Origin: Sphingomonas sp. Root241
GTDB taxonomy: Bacteria > Pseudomonadota > Alphaproteobacteria > Sphingomonadales > Sphingomonadaceae
Direction: 5' to 3'
Assembly: GCF_001428865.1 (NCBI RefSeq)
Contig: NZ_LMIV01000001.1
Coordinates: 244,187 to 308,186, forward strand
Length of the DNA: 64,000 nucleotides
Shown: positions 51,800 to 61,106 of the stretch, piece by piece
Layout of the letters: every line of letters begins with the position of its first letter
How positions within the stretch are numbered: the first letter of the stretch is position 1
Notes under the pieces: model-generated
Seen by the model: the letters and a program-made list of their open reading frames with translations, nothing else
What the model was told of the DNA's origin: nothing
The model's database searches: none
Made by a program: the position numbers and the translations under genes

Positions 51800-54664
51800 A
51801 TGCTTCGTTTCCTGCGGTCGCCGCTCCTCGCCTCCCTTGCCCTCGTCACGCTCTCGCCGGCCCTGCCGGTGCTGGCGCAGACTGCGCCGCGGCCGGTCCA
51901 GACCGCGGACGATCCGTGGCTCTACAAGAACAGCGACCTCGTCCATGACGACGCCTGGAAATTCGGGCGGCTTCCGAACGGCCTGCGCTATGCCGTGCGC
52001 AAGAACGGCGTGCCGCCGGGCCAGGTCTCGGTGCGCGTGCGGATCGACGCCGGCTCGCTGAACGAGCAGGAGAGCGAACGCGGCTTCGCGCATCTCCTCG
52101 AGCATCTCTCCTTCCGCGGCTCGACCTTCGTGCCGGACGGCGAATCGAAGCGGATCTGGCAGCGGCTCGGCGTGACCTTCGGCTCGGATTCGAACGCGAG
52201 CACTACCTTCACCCAGACGGTGTACAAGCTCGATCTGCCGACCGCGACGCCGCAGGGGCTGGATGAGAGCTTCAAGATCCTCGCGGGCATGATGTCGGCG
52301 CCGGCGATCACTCAGGTCTCGCTCAACGCCGAGCGGCCGGTGGTGCTGGCCGAGGCGCGCGAGCAGCCGGGCGCGCAGGAGCGGCTTCAGGACGCGATGC
52401 TCGGCCTGATGTTCGCCGGCCAGCCGGTCGCCAATCGCAAGCCGATCGGCACCACTGCGGCGCTGGCTGCGGCGACCGCCGCTTCGGTCAAGGCGTTCCA
52501 CGATCGCTGGTATCGCCCCGAAAAGGCCGTGGTGATCGTCATCGGCGACATGGATCCCGCCGTGCTCGAAGCCATGGTGCAAAAGCATTTCGCCGACTGG
52601 AAGGGCGAGGGCCCCACGCCGCAGGCCCCGGATTTCGGCAAGCCGGTCGAGGGCCAGCCGCTCGCCGCGAGCATCGTCGAGCCGGCGGTGCCGCCGCTGG
52701 CGATGATGGCGGTCGTGCGGCCATGGACGGTGTTCTCGGACACGGTGATCTTCAACCAGAAGCGCATGATCGATCTGGTCGCGATCCGGATCATCAACCG
52801 GCGGCTCGAAACCAAGGCGCGCTCGGGCGGCAGCTTCGTCGCCGCGGGTGCCGATCTGAGTGACGTCGCGCGCTCGGCCAACGTCACCACCGTCAACGTC
52901 ATGCCGGTCGGCGCCGATTGGGAGAAGGCGCTGCGCGACGTGCGCGAGGTGATCGCCGACGCGCAGACCATTGCGCCCACCCAGGCCGAGATCGACCGTG
53001 AAGTCGCCGAGATCGAATCGTCGATGAAGCAGCGCATCTCCACTGCGCCGGTCGAATCGGGGATGAAGCTCGCCGACGACCTGGTCGAGGCAGTCGACAT
53101 CAACGAGACGGTGACCACGCCCGAGGCATCGTACGACATCTTCAAGTCGGCGGTGACTGCGAAGATGTTCACGCCCGAAACGGTGCAGGCGGCATCGAAG
53201 CGCGTGTTCCAGGGCACGGCGGTGCGCGCATTGGTCAACACCCACACGCCCGATCCGCAGCTGGTGACCAAGGTGACCTCCGCGCTCGCGGCCGACGTCG
53301 TCGCCAATGGCGCGAAGCGCAAGACGCTCGGCAACGTCACTTTCGCGCAGCTTCCGAAGCTGGGCGCCCCGGGCAAGATCGTGAGCCGCACGCCGGCGCT
53401 GGCCGAGCTCCAGATCGAGAGGGTCATCTTCGCCAACGGCGTCAATCTGCTGATGCGCAAGGATTCGTCCGAAGTCGGCAAGGTCTATGTCAATGTCCGC
53501 TTCGGGCGCGGCCTCAACGGGCTGCCCGCCGACCGGCCGAGCCCGGCCTGGGCGGGGGACATGGCGCTGGTCGCGAGCGGCCTCGGTAAGTTCGGGCAGG
53601 AAGAGCTCGATGCGCTGATCGGCCGGCGTCAGATGGGCTTCGATTTCGACGTGGATTCGGATGCATTCCGCTTCGCCGGCCAGACCAACAAGGAAGACCT
53701 TCCCGATCAGCTGCGGCTGTTCGCGACGAAGCTCGCCGCGCCCATATGGGATCCGAACCCGGTGATCCGCGCGAAGACGGCAGTGCTGTCGGGCTATGCC
53801 GGCCTTTCCTCTTCGCCCGACGCAGTGCTCGGCCGCGATCTCGAGCGGCTGCTCCATTCGAACGATCCGCGCTGGGGCATCCCCACGCGCGAAGTGATCG
53901 AGGCGACCACGCCGGCGAGCTTCCGCAAGCTCTGGGAGCCGCTGCTCGCCAGCGGTCCGATCGAAGTCGAAGTGTTCGGCGACATGGATTCCGAAGCGAC
54001 GATCAAGGCAGTCGGCGAGACGTTCGGCGCGATGAAGCCGCGGCCCGCCAGCGCCGCGCCCGTGCCGCCCGTCACTTTCCCCGCCCATGTCGACAAGCCG
54101 GTCGTGCGCACCCACACCGGCAAGCCCGAACAGGCGGCCGCGGTGATCGCCTGGCCGACCGGCGGGGGCAGCGCAGGGATTACCGAGAGCCGCAAGCTCG
54201 ACGTGCTCGCCGCGGTTTTCCGCGACCGGCTGATCGACCAGCTCCGCAGCCAGGCGGGGGTGAGCTATTCGCCCAATGTCGCCAGCCAATGGCCGCTCGG
54301 CCTCGCATCGGGCGGCAAGCTGCTCGCATTGGGCATGGTTCCGCCCGACAAGACCGACTTCTTCTTCCAACTCGCCCGCGGAATCGCCGCCGATCTGATC
54401 GCCAAGCCGATCGACGCCGACGAACTCGATCGCGCGCTGACTCCGATCAAGCAGCAGCTCATCCGCCAGTCGAGCGGCAACATGTTCTGGATGCGGCTGG
54501 TCGAGGGCGGATCCTATGATCCCGCGCGGATCGCGGCGGTCAGCACGCTGGCGCGCGACATCGCGACGACTTCGCCCGCCGAGGTCCAGGCGCTGGCGGC
54601 CAAATATCTCCGCCCGGACAAGGACTGGTCGATGATCGTCGTGCCGGAAGCTGGGGCGAAGTAG
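51800..54664 (+). CDS. M16 family zinc metallopeptidase
   Basis: 954 residues with a signal peptide (LASLALVTLSPALPVLAQ). The inverted zinc motif HLLEH appears in RGFAHLLEHLSFRG, with the downstream Glu in RPVVLAEAREQPGAQERLQD. Two further M16 peptidase-like domains follow (PEKAVVIVIGDMDPA and later blocks), giving the duplicated architecture of single-chain M16 enzymes. It is expected in the periplasm and probably degrades peptides. A palindromic repeat follows the stop. Confidence 0.92.
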   Translation: MLRFLRSPLLASLALVTLSPALPVLAQTAPRPVQTADDPWLYKNSDLVHDDAWKFGRLPNGLRYAVRKNGVPPGQVSVRVRIDAGSLNEQESERGFAHLLEHLSFRGSTFVPDGESKRIWQRLGVTFGSDSNASTTFTQTVYKLDLPTATPQGLDESFKILAGMMSAPAITQVSLNAERPVVLAEAREQPGAQERLQDAMLGLMFAGQPVANRKPIGTTAALAAATAASVKAFHDRWYRPEKAVVIVIGDMDPAVLEAMVQKHFADWKGEGPTPQAPDFGKPVEGQPLAASIVEPAVPPLAMMAVVRPWTVFSDTVIFNQKRMIDLVAIRIINRRLETKARSGGSFVAAGADLSDVARSANVTTVNVMPVGADWEKALRDVREVIADAQTIAPTQAEIDREVAEIESSMKQRISTAPVESGMKLADDLVEAVDINETVTTPEASYDIFKSAVTAKMFTPETVQAASKRVFQGTAVRALVNTHTPDPQLVTKVTSALAADVVANGAKRKTLGNVTFAQLPKLGAPGKIVSRTPALAELQIERVIFANGVNLLMRKDSSEVGKVYVNVRFGRGLNGLPADRPSPAWAGDMALVASGLGKFGQEELDALIGRRQMGFDFDVDSDAFRFAGQTNKEDLPDQLRLFATKLAAPIWDPNPVIRAKTAVLSGYAGLSSSPDAVLGRDLERLLHSNDPRWGIPTREVIEATTPASFRKLWEPLLASGPIEVEVFGDMDSEATIKAVGETFGAMKPRPASAAPVPPVTFPAHVDKPVVRTHTGKPEQAAAVIAWPTGGGSAGITESRKLDVLAAVFRDRLIDQLRSQAGVSYSPNVASQWPLGLASGGKLLALGMVPPDKTDFFFQLARGIAADLIAKPIDADELDRALTPIKQQLIRQSSGNMFWMRLVEGGSYDPARIAAVSTLARDIATTSPAEVQALAAKYLRPDKDWSMIVVPEAGAK

Positions 54665-54672
54665 GGCCTTCT

Positions 54673-54781
54673 AAGCCCCTCCCCTTCAGGGGAGGGGTTG
54701 GGGTGGGGCAGTGCCTCATGCCCAAGTCTCGGTGAGACGGACAAGCCCCACCCCCAACCCCTCCCCTGAAGGGGAGGGGCT
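54673..54781. repeat. Palindromic repeat between M16 protease and acyl-CoA synthetase
   Basis: Arms beginning AAGCCCCTCCCCTTCAGGGG (54673) and ending in its complement at about 54781, each holding a smaller hairpin, nearly perfect over about 37 bp. It sits between two convergent genes and probably terminates both. Confidence 0.8.
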
Positions 54782-54791
54782 TATTTGACCC

Positions 54792-56576
54792 TCAATACAG
54801 CGCGTCGAGCCGCGCGCCGTACACTTGCCGCAGCACGTGGCGGCGGATCTTCAGGCTGGGCGTGAGTTGCTCATTCTCGATCGTGAACGGTTCGTCGGCG
54901 ACGATGAATTTCCGCACGCGCTCGATCACGGAAAGATCCTTGTTCACGCGCTCGACCGCGTGCCCCAGCGCCGCCTTGAAGTCGGGGTCGTGCGCCAGAT
55001 TCTTGAAGTCGCATCGGGTGGCGGTGCGCGCGCACCATTCCTGGACCCATTCGGGATCGGGGACGATCACTGCGGTCATATAGGGCTTCTTGTCGCCGGC
55101 GATCATCGCCTGGACGATCTCGGGCTGGAGCGTGAGCATCCCCTCGACCTTTTGCGGCGCGACATTGTCGCCCTTGTCGTTGACGATGATGTCCTTCTTG
55201 CGGTCGGTGATCTGGATCCGGCCCTTCTCGTCGATCAGGCCGATGTCGCCGGTGTGGAGCCAGCCGTCCTTCAGGACGCGCTTGCTCTCCTCCTCGTTGC
55301 GCCAATAGCCGTGCATGACGAGCTCGCCGCGGACGAGGATTTCGCCGTCCTCGGCGATCTTCACTTCGACGCCCTTCAGCGGCGGGCCGACCGTGTCCAT
55401 CTTGAGGCCCGCGCTCGGCCGGTTGCACGAGATCACCGGCGCCGCCTCGGTCTGGCCATAGCCCTGGAGGAAGGTCAGGCCGAGCGACTGGAAGAAGATG
55501 CCGACCTCCGGATTGAGCGGCGCGCCGCCCGATACCATCGCCTTCATCCGCCCGCCGAAGCGCTTCGAGATCTTGGGAAGCAAGGTGGCCTTGAGGATCA
55601 GGTTCATCGGCTGGTCCTGGATCGGCACGCCGCCGGCCGCGCGCTTGCCGCCGATCGCGACGGCGCGGTCGAGCAGATATGCGGAAAGCCTGCCCTGCTT
55701 CTCCACCGCCTTGCTGATCCGCGTGCGCAGCACTTCGAACAGCCGCGGCACGACGACCATGATCGTCGGGCGCACTTCCTCGATGTTCGAGGCGAGCTTC
55801 TCGAGCCCTTCGGAATAATAGATCTCGGCGCCCAGCCCGATCGGGAAATGCTGCCCGCCGGTATGCTCATAGGCATGGGAGAGCGGCAGGAAGGAGAGGA
55901 ACACTTCGTCCTCCCAGCCGAAATCCTCCGAGATGATCGTGCAGCAGCCGTCGACATTGTGCAGGATCGCGCCGTGATGCTGCATCACGCCGCGTGGGCT
56001 TCCGCCGGTACCGCTGGTGTAGATCAGGCAGGCCAGATCTTCGCGCTTGAAGTTCACCGTGGCAGCGAAGGCGTCGGCGTCGGCCGGGTGGCGGGCGATC
56101 AGGTCCTGCCAGTCGTGAAAGTCCATCGTCCCCGATTGTCCGACGCGGACCTCGTCGATCCCGATCACCATCCGGGCGGAGGACGATCGGATCGCGGCGG
56201 GAAGCAGGGTCTTCGCCAGCTTGGTGTTCGAGACGACGATCGCGCAGGCGCCCGAATTCTCGATGATGTGCTGGTGATCGCGCTCGGTGTTGGTGGTGTA
56301 GGTCGGCACCGTCACGCAGCCGGCGGCCATGATCGCCAGATCGGTGATGCAGAATTCCGGCCGGTTCTCGGAGACCAGCATCACCCGGTCGCCGTTCTTC
56401 AGCCCCAGCGCCTGAAGGGCGGTGGCAAGGCTGGCGACCTGGCGCGCCGCCTCGGCCCAGCTCGTCGGCTGCCATGCGCCCTCCGCCTTGTGCCAGAGGA
56501 ACGGCTTGTCGCCCTTCTCCCGTGCCCGGGTGAAGAACATCTGGACCAGATTGTCGAACCGTTCGAGCTGTCGCAT
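54792..56576 (-). CDS. Long-chain acyl-CoA synthetase (AMP-forming)
   Basis: 594 residues. AMP-binding motif LIYTSGTGGSPRGVM, the A5/A7 motifs GYGQTEAAPVISCN and GWLHTGDIGLIDEKGRIQIT, and the C-terminal DRKKDIIVNDKGDNVAP with the catalytic-lysine region. It resembles the long-chain FadD15/FAA-type subgroup. It activates fatty acids for lipid synthesis or breakdown. Two adjacent ATGs exist; the second (56576) has better spacing to GGGGAG. It follows ggt by 38 bp in the same direction. Confidence 0.93.
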   Translation of the reverse strand: MRQLERFDNLVQMFFTRAREKGDKPFLWHKAEGAWQPTSWAEAARQVASLATALQALGLKNGDRVMLVSENRPEFCITDLAIMAAGCVTVPTYTTNTERDHQHIIENSGACAIVVSNTKLAKTLLPAAIRSSSARMVIGIDEVRVGQSGTMDFHDWQDLIARHPADADAFAATVNFKREDLACLIYTSGTGGSPRGVMQHHGAILHNVDGCCTIISEDFGWEDEVFLSFLPLSHAYEHTGGQHFPIGLGAEIYYSEGLEKLASNIEEVRPTIMVVVPRLFEVLRTRISKAVEKQGRLSAYLLDRAVAIGGKRAAGGVPIQDQPMNLILKATLLPKISKRFGGRMKAMVSGGAPLNPEVGIFFQSLGLTFLQGYGQTEAAPVISCNRPSAGLKMDTVGPPLKGVEVKIAEDGEILVRGELVMHGYWRNEEESKRVLKDGWLHTGDIGLIDEKGRIQITDRKKDIIVNDKGDNVAPQKVEGMLTLQPEIVQAMIAGDKKPYMTAVIVPDPEWVQEWCARTATRCDFKNLAHDPDFKAALGHAVERVNKDLSVIERVRKFIVADEPFTIENEQLTPSLKIRRHVLRQVYGARLDALY

Positions 56577-56614
56577 CATTCTCCCCTTGGGCGCCGCTTG
56601 TTGCGGCTTCCCGT

Positions 56615-58330
56615 TTATTCGGACGGTCGGTTCGGCACTGCGCCGAAACGCTTGATCTCCGGCACGCGGCCATCCTGATGCATCGCCACGCCTTCGCTGC
56701 GCGGATCGGCGGCGCCGGCCCAGCGGCCGTGGATCTGCTCGATCGCATTGGCCTTGAGCCCGAGCGGCGCGGCCTGGACCTTTTCGCCCAATGCCTGCAG
56801 CGCCGGGATCATCGCCTCGCGCTCGGTGCCCTTCTCGATCATCGCGACCTGCCCCGGAGCATATACCAGTCCGAGCGCGATCGCATCCTGCGCGCTCAGC
56901 TTCCAGTCGACCACCCCGATGATCGCCTTGGCGACCTGCGCGATGATCGTCGATCCGCCCGCGGCGCCCACCGCGAGACGAACCGTGCCGTCGGGGGCAT
57001 AAACGATCGAAGGTGCCATTGAGCTGCGTGGGCGCTTGCCGCCCTCGACTCGGTTGGCGACCAGATACCCGTCTTTCTCCGGAACGATGTCGAAATCGGT
57101 GAGCTCGTTGTTGAGCATCGTCCCGTCGACCGACAGCCCCGATCCGAACGGGCTTTCGATCGTCGTGGTTACCTGCGCCACATTGCCCGCGCCGTCGGCG
57201 ACCGAGAGCGAAGTGGTGCCGGGTACTTCGCTGTTCGGCGCGCGGACGCGCGGCGGCGCGCCCGGCGGGGTGCCGGCGGCGACGTCCTGCATGCTGCCGG
57301 TCGGGCTGATCAGCGCCGAGCGGCGGGCGATGTATTTCGGGTCGAGCAGGCCCTTGAGCGGAATCCGGACATAATCGGGATCGCCGAGATACATGTCGCG
57401 ATCGGCGTAAGCGAGGCGCGAGCTTTCGGCGAAGAGGTGCCAGGCGACGGGCGAATCCTTGCCCAGCTTCGCCATGTCGAAGCGCTCGAGCTGCTTGAGG
57501 ATCATCAGCACCGCCACGCCCCCCGATGAGGGCGGGCCCATCGAGCAGATCCTGTGCCGGCGATAGCTGCCGCACAGCACCGGGCGCTCCTTGGCCGCAT
57601 ATGCGGCGAGATCGCCGACGGTCATCTTCGAAGGGTTGCGCGCGGCATTGTTGACCGTGGCGACCAGCTTCGCCGCCTGCGGGCCGACATAGAAGCTGTC
57701 GGCCCCGAATTTGGCGATGCGCTCGAGCAACGCCGCCTGCTCGGGATTCCGCGTGGTGGTGCCCGGTGCGAGCGGCCTGCCCTCGGCATCGTAGAAGACC
57801 GCCCGGATGCTCGCGTCGGCGCGGCTGGCGAAGCGGCCGAGTGCGCTGCTGAAGCGCGGCGACACCGCGAAGCCGTCGCGGGCCAGCCGGATCGCGGGCT
57901 CGAACAGGCTTGCCCAGGGCAGCTTGCCGCCGCGCTGGTGCGCCAGCGCCATCGCGCGCAGGGTGCCCGGAACGCCGACGCTGCGTCCGCCGGGGATCGC
58001 GTCGCGGATGCCGAGCGGCTTGCCGTCGGCGTAGAACCAGCGCGGATCCGCGGCCATCGGCGCCGCTTCGCGGCCGTCGACCGTGGTGGTCGCCTTTTTC
58101 TTCGCGTCATATTGGACGAAGAAGGCGCCACCGCCGATGCCCGCGCTTTGCGGCTCGACCACGTTCAAGGCCAGCATCGTCGCGATCGCCGCATCGGTGG
58201 CGCTCCCGCCCTTGCGGAGGATCTCGACGCCTGCCGCCGCGGCGCGCGGATCGGCGGCACTCACAACTCCCTGCGCCATGGCGGCGAAGGGCACGAACAG
58301 GGCTATCAGCAGCGCGACCAGCTTTTTCAT
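56615..58330 (-). CDS. ggt: Gamma-glutamyltransferase
   Basis: 571 residues with a signal peptide (MKKLVALLIALFVPFAAMA). It is an Ntn-hydrolase that self-cleaves before the catalytic Thr in VPGTTSLSVADGAGNVAQVT; MLNNELTDFD and GGKRPRSSMAPSIV are also family blocks. In the periplasm it cleaves glutathione and other gamma-glutamyl compounds. It lies 45 bp downstream of pyrD and upstream of the acyl-CoA synthetase, all in one direction. Confidence 0.95.
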   Translation of the reverse strand: MKKLVALLIALFVPFAAMAQGVVSAADPRAAAAGVEILRKGGSATDAAIATMLALNVVEPQSAGIGGGAFFVQYDAKKKATTTVDGREAAPMAADPRWFYADGKPLGIRDAIPGGRSVGVPGTLRAMALAHQRGGKLPWASLFEPAIRLARDGFAVSPRFSSALGRFASRADASIRAVFYDAEGRPLAPGTTTRNPEQAALLERIAKFGADSFYVGPQAAKLVATVNNAARNPSKMTVGDLAAYAAKERPVLCGSYRRHRICSMGPPSSGGVAVLMILKQLERFDMAKLGKDSPVAWHLFAESSRLAYADRDMYLGDPDYVRIPLKGLLDPKYIARRSALISPTGSMQDVAAGTPPGAPPRVRAPNSEVPGTTSLSVADGAGNVAQVTTTIESPFGSGLSVDGTMLNNELTDFDIVPEKDGYLVANRVEGGKRPRSSMAPSIVYAPDGTVRLAVGAAGGSTIIAQVAKAIIGVVDWKLSAQDAIALGLVYAPGQVAMIEKGTEREAMIPALQALGEKVQAAPLGLKANAIEQIHGRWAGAADPRSEGVAMHQDGRVPEIKRFGAVPNRPSE

Positions 58331-58375
58331 TGTGCCAGCCGTAGCGGGCTTTGGCCGGACGGCAAAGACGCTACG

Positions 58376-59362
58376 TCAGCGCATTCCGGAGAGGATGTCG
58401 CGGATCAGGCCGGGGCCCTTGTAGACCAAAGCGCTATAGACCTGGACCAGCACAGCGCCGGCATCGAGGCGGCGCTTCGCCTCGTCGGCGCTGTCAATCC
58501 CGCCGGCGGAGATCAAGGGCAGCGCGCCGCCGCTCGCCTCGCGTGCCTCGACAAGCTTGGCGCGTGCCAGATCGCGCAAGGGCGCGCCGGAAAGGCCGCC
58601 GCTCTCGCCCGCAAAGCCGGAGCGCAGGCCCTCGGGACGCGAGATCGTCGTATTCGAGACGATCAGCGCGTCCACGCGGTTGTCGATTGCCGCACGGATC
58701 GCGCCTTCGATCCCCGTACGATCGAGATCGGGCGCGATCTTGAGGAACAACGGAGTCGCGCCGCGCGCCGCATCGCAGGCCGCCAGCAGCTCATCGAGCG
58801 CCGGGCGCGACTGGAGATCGCGCAGGCCCGGCGTGTTGGGCGAGCTGACGTTGATCGTGATGTAATCCGCATGCGCCGCGGCTTTCCGGACGCCCTCGGC
58901 ATAATCGGCGACGCGATCGGCTGAATCCTTGTTGGCGCCGACGTTGATGCCGAGCACCCCCGCGCGCCGCTTCAGCGTGGCAATCCGCGCGAGCGCGGCG
59001 TCGATGCCCTGATTGTTGAATCCCATGCGGTTGATCACCGCTTCATCCTCGACGAGCCGGAACAGCCGCGGCTTCGGATTGCCCGGCTGGGGACGCGGGG
59101 TCAGCGTCCCCACCTCGACCGCGCCGAAGCCCAGTCCGAACAGCCCCGCCACGGCCTCGGCATTCTTATCGAGCCCGGCCGCGAGCCCCACCGGATTGGG
59201 GAAGTCGATCCCGGCGAGCCGCACCCGCAGCGATTCATCCGATACGGAGCTCCCCGCGAAGGGCGCGCCGACGCTCCCCCACAGCCGCAATGCGACGATC
59301 GTGGCGCGGTGCGCGGTTTCGGGGTCGAGCGCGAACAATGCGGATCGGAGCGGATAGGCCAT
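58376..59362 (-). CDS. pyrD: Dihydroorotate dehydrogenase (quinone, class 2)
   Basis: 328 residues. The N-terminal helical extension (RSALFALDPETAHRATIVAL) associates with the membrane. FMN site blocks are NPVGLAAGLDKNAEAV and EVGTLTPRPQPGNPKPRLFR; the catalytic serine is in INVSSPNTPGLRDLQ, and PLISAGGIDSADEAKRRLDA ends the barrel. It oxidises dihydroorotate to orotate with quinone. The ATG at 59362 precedes AYPLRSALF; the longer frame starts inside the GC-poor promoter region. Confidence 0.95.
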   Translation of the reverse strand: MAYPLRSALFALDPETAHRATIVALRLWGSVGAPFAGSSVSDESLRVRLAGIDFPNPVGLAAGLDKNAEAVAGLFGLGFGAVEVGTLTPRPQPGNPKPRLFRLVEDEAVINRMGFNNQGIDAALARIATLKRRAGVLGINVGANKDSADRVADYAEGVRKAAAHADYITINVSSPNTPGLRDLQSRPALDELLAACDAARGATPLFLKIAPDLDRTGIEGAIRAAIDNRVDALIVSNTTISRPEGLRSGFAGESGGLSGAPLRDLARAKLVEAREASGGALPLISAGGIDSADEAKRRLDAGAVLVQVYSALVYKGPGLIRDILSGMR

Positions 59363-59522
59363 GCCGTCGCCCTTCGCATCGAGGGGGCCGCGCGTCAAAA
59401 ATTTCGCCGAGCGTCAAAAATCTCGGATGTGTCGAATCCGTCCAATACGTAGTCTTACGGGTGGGCTAATCAGGCTTTGCGACCCGAGGGGTTTCCGCTT
59501 CAACGGGGGGAACCCTTTCCAC

Positions 59523-59555
59523 TGGCCCGGCCGGGCAACCGGTCGGGCCACTTTT
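59523..59555 (+). terminator. Rho-independent terminator in the pyrD/araC-type gap
   Basis: 12-bp stem TGGCCCGGCCGG/CCGGTCGGGCCA (one G-U) with a GCAA tetraloop followed by CTTTT. A second, weaker hairpin lies just before it. No protein gene precedes it on the plus strand, so it may end a small RNA or a leader transcript. Confidence 0.65.
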
Positions 59556-59624
59556 ATCCGGGGCCCGTACCCGCTATAGACAACCCGCAGACACAGATTC
59601 TCGGGATGGGGGCTCGAGTCGTAG

Positions 59625-60554
59625 ATGCGGGGCGCAACCATAAGAAAACCCATCGTTACCGACGCGGGCGCGGAAAGCGCGCCGGCGGTGACGATCGAGC
59701 TCAAGCCGGCCAAGGGCCGGCTGCTTCCGCACGTCGAATCCTATTATCTGTTCCGCGCCGGCGAGGGCGAGCTCGAAAGGCCGGAACGCGTCGATATCGG
59801 CCAAATCCGCTTCCTGATCCGCGGCGAGGGCGAGATGACCTTCCCGGACGGCCATGTCGAAGCGCTCAAGCCGATCATGGTCGCCGGCCCGGGCACCGCC
59901 GCCGCCAGCTATCGGATGCGCGGTCCGGTGCTCTGCTTCGGCGTCGTGCTGCGCGCGATCGGCTGGAAGGCACTGATCGGCATTCCCGCGCACAAGGTCA
60001 CCGATCACATCATCGACGGCGAGAAACTGTTCTGCGAGCGCGCGCCGCGGCTGCTCGAGCAGCTTCGCGGCATGACCGAGCTCGACGACATGATCGGGGC
60101 GATCGCGCCGCAGCTGATCATGCGGCAGGAGGAAGTGAAGCCCGTACCCGAGCCGCATTTCCCCTTCCTCAGCCGGGTGCGCGAATGGGCGGCGAGCGAG
60201 GATCCCACGATCGACGCGCTCTACGCCACGATCGAGGAGACCAGCGGGCTCGGCGAGCGCCAGGTCCAGCGGCTGTGCCTCGAATATTTCGGCGGGCCGC
60301 CGACCAAGCTCAAGCGCAAGTTCCGCGCGATCCGCGCGGCGATGCAGATCTTCCAGGGCGCGCCGCTTTCCGACGTGCTCGGGCCGTTTTCCGATCAGTC
60401 GCACATGATCAACGAGATCAAGCACTTCACCGGCTATACGCCGACCAGCCTGCGCGGGAGCAGCGATCCGACGCTGGCGCTCACCCTGAAGAACGAAGAA
60501 CTGCACTTCTTGCCCGACGTCATCCCCGAGCCGGTTGACCTTCGGGGCAACTAG
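59625..60554 (+). CDS. AraC family transcriptional regulator
   Basis: 309 residues. The C-terminal third holds the two helix-turn-helix motifs: LGERQVQRLCLEYFGGPPTK in the first and DVLGPFSDQSHMINEIKHFT followed by GYTPTSLR in the second. The N-terminal part (LPHVESYYLFRAGEG) is a cupin-like sensor region without an obvious ligand. The ATG at 59625 follows the candidate terminator by 70 bp. It is immediately upstream of the SUF regulator; its targets are unknown. Confidence 0.88.
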   Translation: MRGATIRKPIVTDAGAESAPAVTIELKPAKGRLLPHVESYYLFRAGEGELERPERVDIGQIRFLIRGEGEMTFPDGHVEALKPIMVAGPGTAAASYRMRGPVLCFGVVLRAIGWKALIGIPAHKVTDHIIDGEKLFCERAPRLLEQLRGMTELDDMIGAIAPQLIMRQEEVKPVPEPHFPFLSRVREWAASEDPTIDALYATIEETSGLGERQVQRLCLEYFGGPPTKLKRKFRAIRAAMQIFQGAPLSDVLGPFSDQSHMINEIKHFTGYTPTSLRGSSDPTLALTLKNEELHFLPDVIPEPVDLRGN

Positions 60555-60564
60555 CCCCATCTGC

Positions 60565-60587
60565 AATCGGATAGAATCATTCCGATT
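60565..60587. promoter_or_regulatory. Dyad upstream of the Rrf2/suf operon
   Basis: AATCGGA-(9 bp)-TCCGATT, perfect 7-bp arms, lying between the AraC-type gene and the Rrf2 start (42 bp before its ATG). It is the likely operator for the Rrf2 regulator or an iron regulator. Confidence 0.5.
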
Positions 60588-60628
60588 ATGGCCCGTCGCG
60601 CTGTTGCGCAGAGGGCGAGCAGGAGCAG

Positions 60629-61105
60629 ATGCGTCTTTCGAGCCTTGCCGATTATGCCGTGGTGATGATGGCCGCAGCCGCGCGCCATTGCGGTGCGTCG
60701 TGCCGATTGAACGCGACGTTGCTCGCCGAGGAGACGGGACTGCCGCTCCCCACCGTGCAGAAACTGGTGAGCAAGCTCTCCGCCGCTGGGCTGATCGAGA
60801 GCGCGCGCGGTACCGGCGGCGGCTTCCGTCTCGCGCGGCCCCCCGCGGCGATCACCGTCGCCGACATCGTCGAGGCGATCGAGGGCCCGATCGCGCTCAC
60901 GACGTGCGTCGACAGCGGCAAGCATGATTGCGTGGTCGAGGGCACGTGCCGCGTCAAACCGCATTGGAATGCCGTCAACGGCGCCGTAAAGGGCGCGCTC
61001 GCGGGTATCTCCCTATCCCAGCTCTCCGCTGCTCCGGCTCCGGCCGGGGCACAGCATCCCGAGTCCGCTGACCGGGTCCCGGCGCTTGCCGGGGAACAGG
61101 TGTAA
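60629..61105 (+). CDS. Rrf2 family SUF-system regulator
   Basis: 158 residues. The Rrf2 winged helix starts [20 protein letters not shown], with [20 protein letters not shown] and the wing [14 protein letters not shown]. Three cysteines in [15 protein letters not shown], followed by KPHW, provide the probable Fe-S site. It sits directly upstream of sufB and should couple SUF expression to cluster supply. The C-terminal tail ([12 protein letters not shown]) is encoded by GC-rich repeat-like sequence. Only one base separates it from the sufB ATG. Confidence 0.9.
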   Translation: MRLSSLADYAVVMMAAAARHCGASCRLNATLLAEETGLPLPTVQKLVSKLSAAGLIESARGTGGGFRLARPPAAITVADIVEAIEGPIALTTCVDSGKHDCVVEGTCRVKPHWNAVNGAVKGALAGISLSQLSAAPAPAGAQHPESADRVPALAGEQV

Positions 61106-61106
61106 C

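Noticed and set aside
51356..54370. A 1004-codon minus-strand open frame opposite the M16 protease gene
   Set aside because: Composition is that of an antisense shadow of a high-GC gene. Only its last 87 codons, outside the protease, look like a real small membrane protein.
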